Assembly: GCA_946478635.1 (NCBI GenBank)
Contig: CAMLCX010000079.1
Coordinates: forward strand, 1-13,748
DNA: 13,748 nt
From: an uncultured Pseudomonadota bacterium
GTDB lineage: Bacteria > Desulfobacterota_B > Binatia > UBA9968
Direction of reading: 5' to 3'
A program made the position numbers and the translations under genes. Below are positions 6,555-12,416 of the stretch, one piece after another; positions within the stretch are counted from its first letter, which is position 1, and the number at the start of each line of letters is the position of its first letter. The notes beneath the pieces were generated by a model that saw nothing but the letters and a program-made list of their open reading frames with translations, had not been told where the DNA came from and did not search any database.

Positions 6555-7691
6555 TCAGGCGTTGATCCCGTAAAACTTAACACAGTTATCCCACAATATT
6601 TTTCTGCGGCTGTCCGCCGGCATCTCCTGGTGGAAAAACTCCTGGGTTGCCTTCGGGAAGTCCGAGTCGCTGTGCGGGTAGTCGCTGGAGAAAACCAGGT
6701 TATCGTCGCCGATCAGTTGGCAGACATTGCCGATATCCGCTTCGTCGCCCTCGCAGCCGATTACGCACTGGCGTTTGAAATATTCGCTGGGCTTCATGGT
6801 CAGCAGCGGCGCGTCGTGCTTGCCGAGCTGCTGCCAATGGCGGTCCATGCGCTGCAGCCATGACGGCGCCCAGCCGCAGTTGCATTCCAGAAAAGCGACT
6901 TTCAATTGGGGAAAACGCTCGAGCACACCGCCGACGATCATATCGACCATCGTCACCATCTGGCCGGTGACATGGGTGCAGATATGGCGCAGCAAGCGGT
7001 TGCCCGTGCCGAAGCGTTCGAGGTGCGGGTAGTATCCGGAGTTCGTGCACTCGTGAAAGCCGACGGTCATGCCGGTCTCCTCCAGCTCCGCCCACAAGGG
7101 TTCCCAATAGACGCTGAACCAGGTCTGCCCGGGCAGCGGCGTCGCGCGCAGGAATGCGGTTACGAAACCGAGTTTCTCTCTCGCGCGGCGTGCTTCGCGC
7201 ACGGCGAGCGAAACATCGTGCGGCGGCAGCAGCGCGGCGCCGAAAAGCCGCTTGGGATTTTCCCGGCAAAAATCGTAGAGCCAGTCGTTATAGGCGCGGC
7301 AAATCGCTTCGGCGAGCAGCGGATCCATTTCCGGCATGGTCATGATGTGCAAACACGCGGTGGGGAACAACACGGCCACGTCGATGCCTTCGATGTCCAT
7401 GGCCTCGAGCTGCGACTTGGCGTTGAAGTTTTGTTCGCGCGCGAAGTCGATGACGTCGCCGCGGGTGTTGTTGCGCTTGCCGCTGATCATGCGCACGTCG
7501 TGCGCCAAGGTCGGGCTGTTTTGGCGCGGCTCCTTGCCGTCGACCAGGAGCAGGCTCAGGTCGCCCCGCGTCGGCACGCGCACCGGCCGGGGCGCGCGCT
7601 CTTTGAAGCGCGGGTCGATATATTTTTCCCAGAGATCCAGCGGCTCCATGATATGCATGTCGGAGTCGATGATCCGGAATCCGTTTTTCAT
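6555..7691 (-). CDS. Amidohydrolase-2 family metal-dependent hydrolase or decarboxylase (second copy)
   Basis: A 378-residue paralogue of the enzyme at 3635-4747. The same landmarks occur in the same order: DSDMH at 9-13 followed by EP, an AMDIEGIDVAVLFPT segment at 97-111, H213 in GFHE, GGVLERFPQLKVAFLE at 254-269, and D337 in SSDYPH. It differs by a longer insert after residue 35 and by GFHE in place of CFHPP, so its substrate probably differs. GGGAGG sits about 7 bases before the ATG at 7691. It is the first gene of the operon with the LigB- and LigA-like genes. It may either produce a catecholic substrate by decarboxylation or act on the ring-opened product. Divergent from a binding-protein gene with a 150-base shared promoter region. 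Cytoplasmic. Confidence 0.9.
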   Translation of the reverse strand: MKNGFRIIDSDMHIMEPLDLWEKYIDPRFKERAPRPVRVPTRGDLSLLLVDGKEPRQNSPTLAHDVRMISGKRNNTRGDVIDFAREQNFNAKSQLEAMDIEGIDVAVLFPTACLHIMTMPEMDPLLAEAICRAYNDWLYDFCRENPKRLFGAALLPPHDVSLAVREARRAREKLGFVTAFLRATPLPGQTWFSVYWEPLWAELEETGMTVGFHECTNSGYYPHLERFGTGNRLLRHICTHVTGQMVTMVDMIVGGVLERFPQLKVAFLECNCGWAPSWLQRMDRHWQQLGKHDAPLLTMKPSEYFKRQCVIGCEGDEADIGNVCQLIGDDNLVFSSDYPHSDSDFPKATQEFFHQEMPADSRRKILWDNCVKFYGINA

Positions 7692-7733
7692 AGGCGACCT
7701 CCCGCCGGATGGACAACTTTGCGCTGGTTTCCA

Positions 7734-7761
7734 ACTACAACTACCGCGGCGGCGCTGTCAA
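7734..7761 (-). promoter_or_regulatory. Candidate promoter of the amidohydrolase-ligB-ligA operon
   Basis: On the minus strand a perfect TTGACA (7761-7756) is followed by a 16-base spacer and TGTAGT (7739-7734). A transcript would begin near 7727 and carry a leader of about 36 bases ending in GGGAGG before the ATG at 7691. The -10 element is imperfect. Confidence 0.45.
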
Positions 7762-7796
7762 TCGTTTCGCGCGTTTAGCTTGACAGGCGCGAAGCG
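7755..7796. promoter_or_regulatory. Interlocked inverted repeats in a divergent promoter region
   Basis: CTGTCAA (7755-7761) and TTGACAG (7780-7786) are perfectly complementary and contain the -35 boxes of the two divergent promoters. A second dyad, CGTTTCGCGC (7763-7772) with GCGCGAAGCG (7787-7796), has 9 of 10 positions complementary and straddles the plus-strand -35. Symmetry of this kind could be an operator controlling both directions. Confidence 0.4.
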
Positions 7797-7808
7797 GGAG
7801 GAATAGAA
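7780..7808 (+). promoter_or_regulatory. Candidate promoter of the second binding-protein gene
   Basis: TTGACA at 7780-7785 with a weak -10 (AATAGA at 7802-7807, or ATAGAA one base later). The expected start of transcription is near 7815, leaving a leader that contains AAGGAG at 7828-7833 before the ATG at 7842. The -35 is perfect and the -10 poor, so an activator may be needed. Confidence 0.4.
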
Positions 7809-7841
7809 GTGCGCGCAGCGAGTCGATAAGGAGAATGCGCG

Positions 7842-8843
7842 ATGGCAGGCAACATCCGTGCATCCACAACGAAAGTTCATGGGGCGACAGGCATGTTTTG
7901 CATGCTCGGAATGTTGTTCGCCCTCGCCGCCGCCGCGAGCGCGGCCGAGCCTGTTCGTTTGCGCATCAGCATTCCCGGCCTGGGTTCGTCGTCTTATCCT
8001 CTGATCATGGCGCAGAAGAAGGGATACTTCCGCGCCGAAGGCTACGAAGTCGAACTGATTCCCATGGCTGCCGGGCTCGCGGTCAAAACTCTGCTCGCCG
8101 GGGAGGTCGGCGCCACTGCCGCCGGCACCGTGGTGGCCAATCTGCAAGGCGCCAAGGTGCGTTTGGTGATGGGGTTCATTCGTGAACTTCCCTACGATCT
8201 CGTGGTCGCGCCGGAAATCAAGCGGGTTGAAGACCTGCGCGGCAAGAAGGTTGCCGTCGCCGACCGCGGCAGCGTGACTTTCTTCGTGGTGCGCGCGATC
8301 CTGCAGGCGCATGGCATGGAGCCCGACCGGGATGTGGTCGTGCTCAACATGGGCACACCGGCGGTGCGTCATCAAGCGCTGATGACCGGAATCGTGCATG
8401 GAGTGGTGGCGAATTTCGACGGTACCGCCCTGCTGGCGGACCACGGTTATCATTCGGTCGCGAAAGCCGGCAAGTTTATGAAAGGCTTTGCCGGATCGCT
8501 CTCGGTTATGCAGGATCAGCTGGAGAAGCGTCCCGATGAAGTGCTTCGAGTCGTTCGCGCCACGCTGAAAGGCCTCCGCGCCTATCTCGCGCAGCGCGAC
8601 GACGCGATCAAATATAGCTCGGCATGGACCAAGATCTCGCCGGCTAACGCGGCGAAAGTTTACGAACTGATGTCCGCCGGCGCGCTGGCGCCGGATGGGC
8701 TGCTCGACCGCGAGACCATGGAATCGGTGATCCGGGAATCCCGCGACGTCGCCGGGGTCAAACGCGCGGTCAAGCTCGATGAGGTTTTCGACTTCCGCCT
8801 GGTCCAGCGCGCCAACGACGAACTGCGGAACTGGCAGCCCTAG
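7842..8843 (+). CDS. NMT1/TauT-type ABC transporter substrate-binding protein (second copy)
   Basis: A 333-residue periplasmic binding protein of the same class as the one at 1218-2171. ATG 7842 has AAGGAG at 7828-7833 with 8-base spacing. The signal peptide spans about 1-35, with a hydrophobic core at 19-33 and an A-x-A cleavage site near 33-35; ATG 7893 (residue 18) is an alternative start. Core motifs are IMAQKKGYFRAEGYEVEL at 55-72, GEVGATAAGT at 87-96, VEDLRGKKVAVADRGS at 129-144 and the KLDEVFDFRLVQRANDEL tail at 311-328. There is no permease or ATPase nearby. It is divergent from the amidohydrolase-dioxygenase operon, so its ligand is plausibly an aromatic acid or related compound. Orphan proteins of this kind may share a transporter encoded elsewhere or may act in sensing. 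Ligand unknown. Confidence 0.9.
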   Translation: MAGNIRASTTKVHGATGMFCMLGMLFALAAAASAAEPVRLRISIPGLGSSSYPLIMAQKKGYFRAEGYEVELIPMAAGLAVKTLLAGEVGATAAGTVVANLQGAKVRLVMGFIRELPYDLVVAPEIKRVEDLRGKKVAVADRGSVTFFVVRAILQAHGMEPDRDVVVLNMGTPAVRHQALMTGIVHGVVANFDGTALLADHGYHSVAKAGKFMKGFAGSLSVMQDQLEKRPDEVLRVVRATLKGLRAYLAQRDDAIKYSSAWTKISPANAAKVYELMSAGALAPDGLLDRETMESVIRESRDVAGVKRAVKLDEVFDFRLVQRANDELRNWQP

Positions 8844-8921
8844 CCGGGTGCCAGGTCTTCTTTTCGATTTCCTCTTCGATATTTTTCTCGAACCAGCCGG
8901 GGTGCTTGAGGGCGGATCAGA

Positions 8922-9350
8922 TCAGAGCGCGGCGCGGAAACGGAGCTTTCGGTGGCGCGCGCCGGATCGATATTTCTTGAGCCGCGGCCCTTCCGCCGAG
9001 CGGTTGCCGGACAAAACGGTCCAGCGATTCAGTCCGCGCCGCAGGTAGCTGGGATCGATCCCCAGCGTCTCGCAGACGTTGGTAAACGAGAAGACCCAAA
9101 CTTCTGGATCGTTGGCATTGATCCAGGAATGGGCCTCCTCAAAGGACTTTCTTTGCTGGCGCGGGCATCGGCGCGGGTCCTTCGATAGACACGAAACCGC
9201 GTCCTCCAGAATGGCCACCATAAGCCTCCGTTCGGGATCGGGTATGCTGCTGCCCTTGATTACGGCGTGAAATTGATTGGACGCCAGTACATCCGGCTCG
9301 AACAGGATGCTGAGGTCTTGATGGGCGGCGGCGGTCGTAGCTTTCATCAT
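8922..9350 (-). CDS. Small basic protein with a helix-turn-helix-like motif
   Basis: A 142-residue protein of no family I can name. From memory, similar small proteins with an RRLMVAILEDAV-like helix (residues 41-52) and an FSFTNVCETLGIDPSYLRRG segment (87-106) are common as uncharacterised proteins in uncultured soil bacteria. The latter segment has the helix-turn-helix look of NVCETLG, turn, then SYLRRGLNRW. The last 24 residues are strongly basic. Together these fit a nucleic-acid-binding or regulatory role, but that is inference. The start at 9350 has AAGGA about 9 bases upstream on the minus strand. It is divergent from the NhaR-type gene across 120 bases and converges on the second binding-protein gene with a 78-base gap. 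Confidence 0.7.
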   Translation of the reverse strand: MMKATTAAAHQDLSILFEPDVLASNQFHAVIKGSSIPDPERRLMVAILEDAVSCLSKDPRRCPRQQRKSFEEAHSWINANDPEVWVFSFTNVCETLGIDPSYLRRGLNRWTVLSGNRSAEGPRLKKYRSGARHRKLRFRAAL

Positions 9351-9435
9351 TTTAGAGATCCTTTTGGGTAGAGATCGTTGCGCATGGGATCAAATTAGGC
9401 ATGATTGAACAGTTTGACAAATTCATAATCTCTTA

Positions 9436-9464
9436 TTGATCCATAGAAAAAACCAAAGTATATA
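9436..9464 (+). promoter_or_regulatory. Promoter of the NhaR-type gene, probably giving a leaderless mRNA
   Basis: TTGATC at 9436-9441, a 17-base spacer and TATATA at 9459-9464 form a good sigma70-type promoter. The ATG at 9471 lies only 6 bases after the -10, so transcription would start at or next to the start codon. No Shine-Dalgarno sequence precedes the ATG, which fits leaderless translation. A TTGACA at 9414-9419 might instead be used, but has no good -10. Confidence 0.5.
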
Positions 9465-9470
9465 AACCGC

Positions 9471-10370
9471 ATGGAATGGCTCAACTATCACCATTTGCTC
9501 TATTTCTGGACGGTGGCGCGGATCGGCGGGGTGGCGCGCGCCAGCGAGGAGTTGCGGCTCACGCAGGCGACCGTCAGCGCCCAACTCAAGACGCTGGAGC
9601 AGGCCCTGGGCGAAAAGCTCTTTCGCAAGGCCGGCCGCCATCTCGCGCTGACCGACACCGGCAAGCTGGTCTTTCGCTACGCCGAAGAGATCTTCTCACT
9701 CGGCCAGGAGATGATGGGGACGTTAAAAGGCCGGCCGGAGGGACGGCTGGCGCGGCTCACGGTGGGCGTTGCCGACGTGATGCCCAAGCTGGTGGCCTAT
9801 CAATTGATCGAGCCGGCACTGCTGCTCAAAGATGCCTATCGCATCATCTGCCGCGAGGGCACCAATGAGGAGCTTCTGCCAGCCCTTGCGGCGCACGACA
9901 TCGACGTGGTTTTGACCGATGCGCCGGTGGAGCCGGCGATCAACGTCAAGGCGTTTCACCACCTTCTCGGAGAGTGCGATGTCTTGCTCTTCGCGAGCGC
10001 CAGGCTGGCGGCGAAATACCGGCGCGGATTTCCCCGCTCGCTCGACGGCGCGCCGTTTCTGTTGCCGACGCGAAACACCACCTCGCGGCGCTCCCTCGAT
10101 CAATGGTTCGACCACGAAAATATCCAACCCAAAATCATCGCGGAATTCGAAGATAGCGCGCTGTTGATGGTTTTCGGCCAGCAGGGCGTGGGCATTTTTG
10201 TCGCGCCCTCGGTCATCAAAAGCGAAGTCGAGAAGAAATACGACGTTAAAGTCATCGGCCAGGTCGGCAATGTGCGCGAGCGGTTTTTCGCCGTGTCTCT
10301 CGATCGCAAGCTCCGCCATCCCGCCGTGCTCGCCATCTCCAATGCGGCGCGCGAGCGCCTGACGGATTGA
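9471..10370 (+). CDS. nhaR: LysR-family transcriptional activator, NhaR type
   Basis: A 299-residue LysR regulator whose whole length resembles E. coli NhaR as I recall it. The N-terminal winged helix-turn-helix starts with LNYHHLLYFWTVAR at 4-17 (INYNHLYYFWHVYK in E. coli), with the recognition region TQATVSAQLKTLEQALGEKL at 31-50 and RYAEEIFSLGQEM at 69-81. In the effector domain, VGVADVMPKLV, LGECDVLLF and EFEDSALLMVFGQQGVGIFVAP all have close counterparts. NhaR activates the Na+/H+ antiporter gene nhaA in E. coli. No antiporter gene is in this window, so the targets here may be different. The start at 9471 fits the conserved N-terminus; no other in-frame Met lies near it. It is 96 bases before the first bicupin gene, which it might control. 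Confidence 0.88.
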   Translation: MEWLNYHHLLYFWTVARIGGVARASEELRLTQATVSAQLKTLEQALGEKLFRKAGRHLALTDTGKLVFRYAEEIFSLGQEMMGTLKGRPEGRLARLTVGVADVMPKLVAYQLIEPALLLKDAYRIICREGTNEELLPALAAHDIDVVLTDAPVEPAINVKAFHHLLGECDVLLFASARLAAKYRRGFPRSLDGAPFLLPTRNTTSRRSLDQWFDHENIQPKIIAEFEDSALLMVFGQQGVGIFVAPSVIKSEVEKKYDVKVIGQVGNVRERFFAVSLDRKLRHPAVLAISNAARERLTD

Positions 10371-10394
10371 ATCCGGCCGCCACCACGACTCAAC

Positions 10395-10422
10395 CTTGGA
10401 AAGCGCGGAGGCCTGTTATAGA
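10395..10422 (+). promoter_or_regulatory. Weak candidate promoter of the first bicupin gene
   Basis: TTGGAA followed, after about 15 bases, by TATAGA lies in the 96 bases between the NhaR-type gene and the bicupin gene. The spacing is short, so this is a weak call. The downstream leader carries AGGAGG at 10456-10461 before ATG 10467. Confidence 0.25.
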
Positions 10423-10466
10423 GTCGGCGCACATCGCCTGAAAGGCTTCAGCACGAGGAGGAATTC

Positions 10467-11501
10467 ATGGAGGTCAAGTCAGTCAAGGAAACCCACACGG
10501 AACTCATGATGCACAGCGTGCGCTTCGCCAAGGACGAGCAGGGGCGGCGCAAGGGTCAGGAGGTCCTGTTCAAGTGGCGGGATGTCGAAAAGCAGCTGGG
10601 CGAACACAAGCATATCTATGTCGTCGATGCCCGGCTCGGCTCGAACAATCACACCCACCGTCTCTGGTATGACGTAATCCCGCCGCACACCGAGGAGGGC
10701 CAGGACTGGCGCACCCTAGGCCACCGCCATACCGTGGAAGCGATCATTTATTTTCTTAAAGGACATGGCCACAGCATCATCGACGGCGAGCGCTACGATT
10801 GGGGCCCCGGCGATTTGTTGAGCGTGCCGATGTTTTCCTGGCATCGCCACATCAATGACGGCGACCAGCCGGTGCTGCGCATCGCGTCGACCACCGGGCC
10901 TTTGTCCTTGGGATTGGGCCAGGCGGTCTATGAGGACGAGCGCTATCCGGAGTTTTGGATTTATGCGCAGGAGGGCGAGGACGCGCGCAAGACGTTGATT
11001 CCGGGCGGCGGCGGGCAGGTGGAAAACGGCAAAGTGGCGGGTAACCGGGCGGCTGAAATGTACGCCGAGCAGGTCGCCTTCGCCATGCACGAAGAGCAAC
11101 TGCGGCGCAAGAGTAAAGTTCTGGTCAAGCAGAAGGACCTGGTCTTCGAACCGACGGCCATGGGTAATCTTGCTTATGTCGTCGACCCGCGCATCGGCTT
11201 TCACAGCAAGGCGCTGGGCGTCGTGATGGCGGAGATACCGCCGGGCAAGCGCTCGGGCGCGCACCGCCATCTTTATGATGAAATCGATTTAATCGTCGGC
11301 GGTAAAGGCAAAGTCATCGTCGAGGACAAAGAATATGATTTCGACACCCTCGACGTGTTGTCGATTCCGGTGTTCCAGTGGCATCAGTATTTCAATACCG
11401 GCACCGAACCGCTGCGGATTCTCGGCATCAATACTCGGCTGGCGATGGACAACCTGGGATTGTCCTTGACGCACCAAGGCGAGCACGCCGACCACGTTTG
11501 A
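10467..11501 (+). CDS. Two-domain cupin protein (bicupin)
   Basis: A 344-residue protein with two cupin domains, in the layout of gentisate dioxygenase-like bicupins. Domain 1 (about 60-150) has GHRHTVEAIIYFLKGHG at 85-101, giving H86, H88 and E91, and a second motif PMFSWHRHIN at 121-130. Domain 2 (about 225-330) has GAHRHLYDEIDLIVGGKG at 264-281, giving H266, H268 and E272, and PVFQWHQYFN at 301-310. Both domains therefore keep likely metal ligands, whereas many bicupins keep only one site. The linker at 170-215 is charged. AGGAGG at 10456-10461 fixes the start. The stop overlaps a downstream ATG as TGATG. A ring-cleaving or related dioxygenase is a reasonable guess, but no substrate can be assigned. 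Confidence 0.87.
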   Translation: MEVKSVKETHTELMMHSVRFAKDEQGRRKGQEVLFKWRDVEKQLGEHKHIYVVDARLGSNNHTHRLWYDVIPPHTEEGQDWRTLGHRHTVEAIIYFLKGHGHSIIDGERYDWGPGDLLSVPMFSWHRHINDGDQPVLRIASTTGPLSLGLGQAVYEDERYPEFWIYAQEGEDARKTLIPGGGGQVENGKVAGNRAAEMYAEQVAFAMHEEQLRRKSKVLVKQKDLVFEPTAMGNLAYVVDPRIGFHSKALGVVMAEIPPGKRSGAHRHLYDEIDLIVGGKGKVIVEDKEYDFDTLDVLSIPVFQWHQYFNTGTEPLRILGINTRLAMDNLGLSLTHQGEHADHV

Positions 11502-11623
11502 TGGAGCGCTCCTTGCGGGCGCGCCGCGCGGAAGACCTGCGCGATCCTTGGCGGGTCGTTGCCGAATATCGAGCGGCCGAGAAGACGTGTGGTGTATCCA
11601 ACGAGAGATCTCTCGTAGGATGA
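11501..11623 (+). CDS. Possible 40-residue peptide overlapping the bicupin stop
   Basis: The bicupin TGA (11499-11501) shares its last base with an ATG, giving TGATG, from which a 40-codon frame runs to TGA 11621-11623. The peptide is highly charged, mostly Arg and Glu, with one Trp and one Cys, and matches nothing I recognise. Its end reads through the 16-bp palindrome at 11601-11616. The stop-start overlap permits translational coupling, but a frame this short can occur by chance in GC-rich DNA, so this is a weak call. Confidence 0.2.
   Translation: MERSLRARRAEDLRDPWRVVAEYRAAEKTCGVSNERSLVG
11601..11616. promoter_or_regulatory. Perfect 16-bp palindrome upstream of the HAD gene
   Basis: ACGAGAGATCTCTCGT is exactly its own reverse complement. 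It ends 26 bases before the GTG start of the HAD gene. With no unpaired loop, it fits a dimeric repressor operator better than a terminator. No cognate regulator is identifiable. Confidence 0.4.
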
Positions 11624-11642
11624 TTTTCGCGCGGCAGCAGCT

Positions 11643-12341
11643 GTGAATGTTATCTTTGACTTAGATGGCACCTTGACCGATCCGCGTCAAGGTATTGTCG
11701 CGTGCTTCAAATACGCTTTCGATGCATTGAAAATAAACTCTCCCGCAGACGGCGCGCTCGAAAAATTGATCGGCCCGCCGTTGCACGAGAGTTTTTCGCG
11801 CATCTTCGGTGCGGACAACCCGGCGCTGATCAAGGAAGCGGTCGCGCTCTACCGCGAGCGCTTCGCCGCCAAGGGAATGTTTGAGAACAAACTCTATCCC
11901 GGTATCGCGGACGCGCTCGCCGAGCTCCATGAAAGGGGCGAGCGGCTGTTCGTGGCCACGGTAAAGCCGCGCGTGTTCGCCGAGCGTATTTTGGAATATT
12001 TCAAGCTCGAGCCTTTTTTCGGCGCCGTCTACGGCAGCGAATTGGATGGCACGAACTCAGACAAGCGAGATCTCCTTGCGCATTTGCTTGGAGCGGAGTC
12101 CTTGTCGCCGGACGCATCGGTTATGATCGGCGACCGTGCGCAGGATGTATGGGCGGCGAACGCCAGCGGTGTTTTCTCCATAGGCGTACTCTGGGGCTAC
12201 GGTTCGCGCGAGGAGCTTGTTGAGGCGGGCGCCGATCTTTTATGCGAGGAGCCCCGCTTGGTTGCAGATGCCGCTTCGGCAGCGCACAACCGCAGCGACT
12301 TCGATTCAAATCCTTCTCTCTCCGGGAGAAGGTCGGGATGA
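11643..12341 (+). CDS. HAD-superfamily phosphatase, phosphoglycolate phosphatase-like
   Basis: A 232-residue HAD hydrolase. Motif I is DLDGTLTD at 6-13, with nucleophile D6 and acid/base D8. The helical cap spans about 15-85. Motif II is T106 in VATVKP, motif III lysine is K141, and motif IV is IGDRAQD at 162-168 with D164 and D168. GVLWGYGSREEL at 181-192 is typical of Gph/PGP-like enzymes. All catalytic residues are present. The start must be GTG 11643, because an in-frame stop lies 27 bases upstream and the only nearby ATG is out of frame; no strong ribosome binding site is visible. The last 12 residues are encoded by a dispersed repeat (12306-12352), so the native C-terminus is probably around residue 215. 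The substrate is unknown; repair or salvage of phosphorylated metabolites is typical. Confidence 0.88.
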   Translation: MNVIFDLDGTLTDPRQGIVACFKYAFDALKINSPADGALEKLIGPPLHESFSRIFGADNPALIKEAVALYRERFAAKGMFENKLYPGIADALAELHERGERLFVATVKPRVFAERILEYFKLEPFFGAVYGSELDGTNSDKRDLLAHLLGAESLSPDASVMIGDRAQDVWAANASGVFSIGVLWGYGSREELVEAGADLLCEEPRLVADAASAAHNRSDFDSNPSLSGRRSG

Positions 12342-12352
12342 GGCGCGAGGCG
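12306..12352. repeat. Dispersed hairpin repeat overlapping the end of the HAD gene
   Basis: CCTTCTC (12312-12318) pairs with GAGAAGG (12326-12332) around a 7-base loop, and TCGGGATGAGG follows. From memory this matches a very common dispersed element of uncultured soil bacteria whose spurious translation reads NPSLSGRRSG or similar, which is exactly the end of the HAD protein here. It resembles the repeat at 5028-5080 in layout. Confidence 0.6.
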
Positions 12353-12416
12353 CGGGTTACGAGCGCCGGATGAAACATTAGTCAGGATCTGTTGAATGGA
12401 AAGGAAGGTCACATCG

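Noticed and set aside
6906..7778. 290-residue plus-strand frame
   Set aside because: It lies antisense to the amidohydrolase gene at 6555-7691, whose motifs are clear; the His/Arg-rich composition is typical of an antisense shadow in GC-rich DNA.
7758..8453. 231-residue minus-strand frame
   Set aside because: It is antisense to the second binding-protein gene and crosses the divergent promoter region; His-rich, without a family match.
9411..9430. LysR-type T-N11-A operator upstream of the NhaR-type gene
   Set aside because: TTGAACAGTTTGACAA has only partial symmetry; the motif is too loose to claim from a single sequence.
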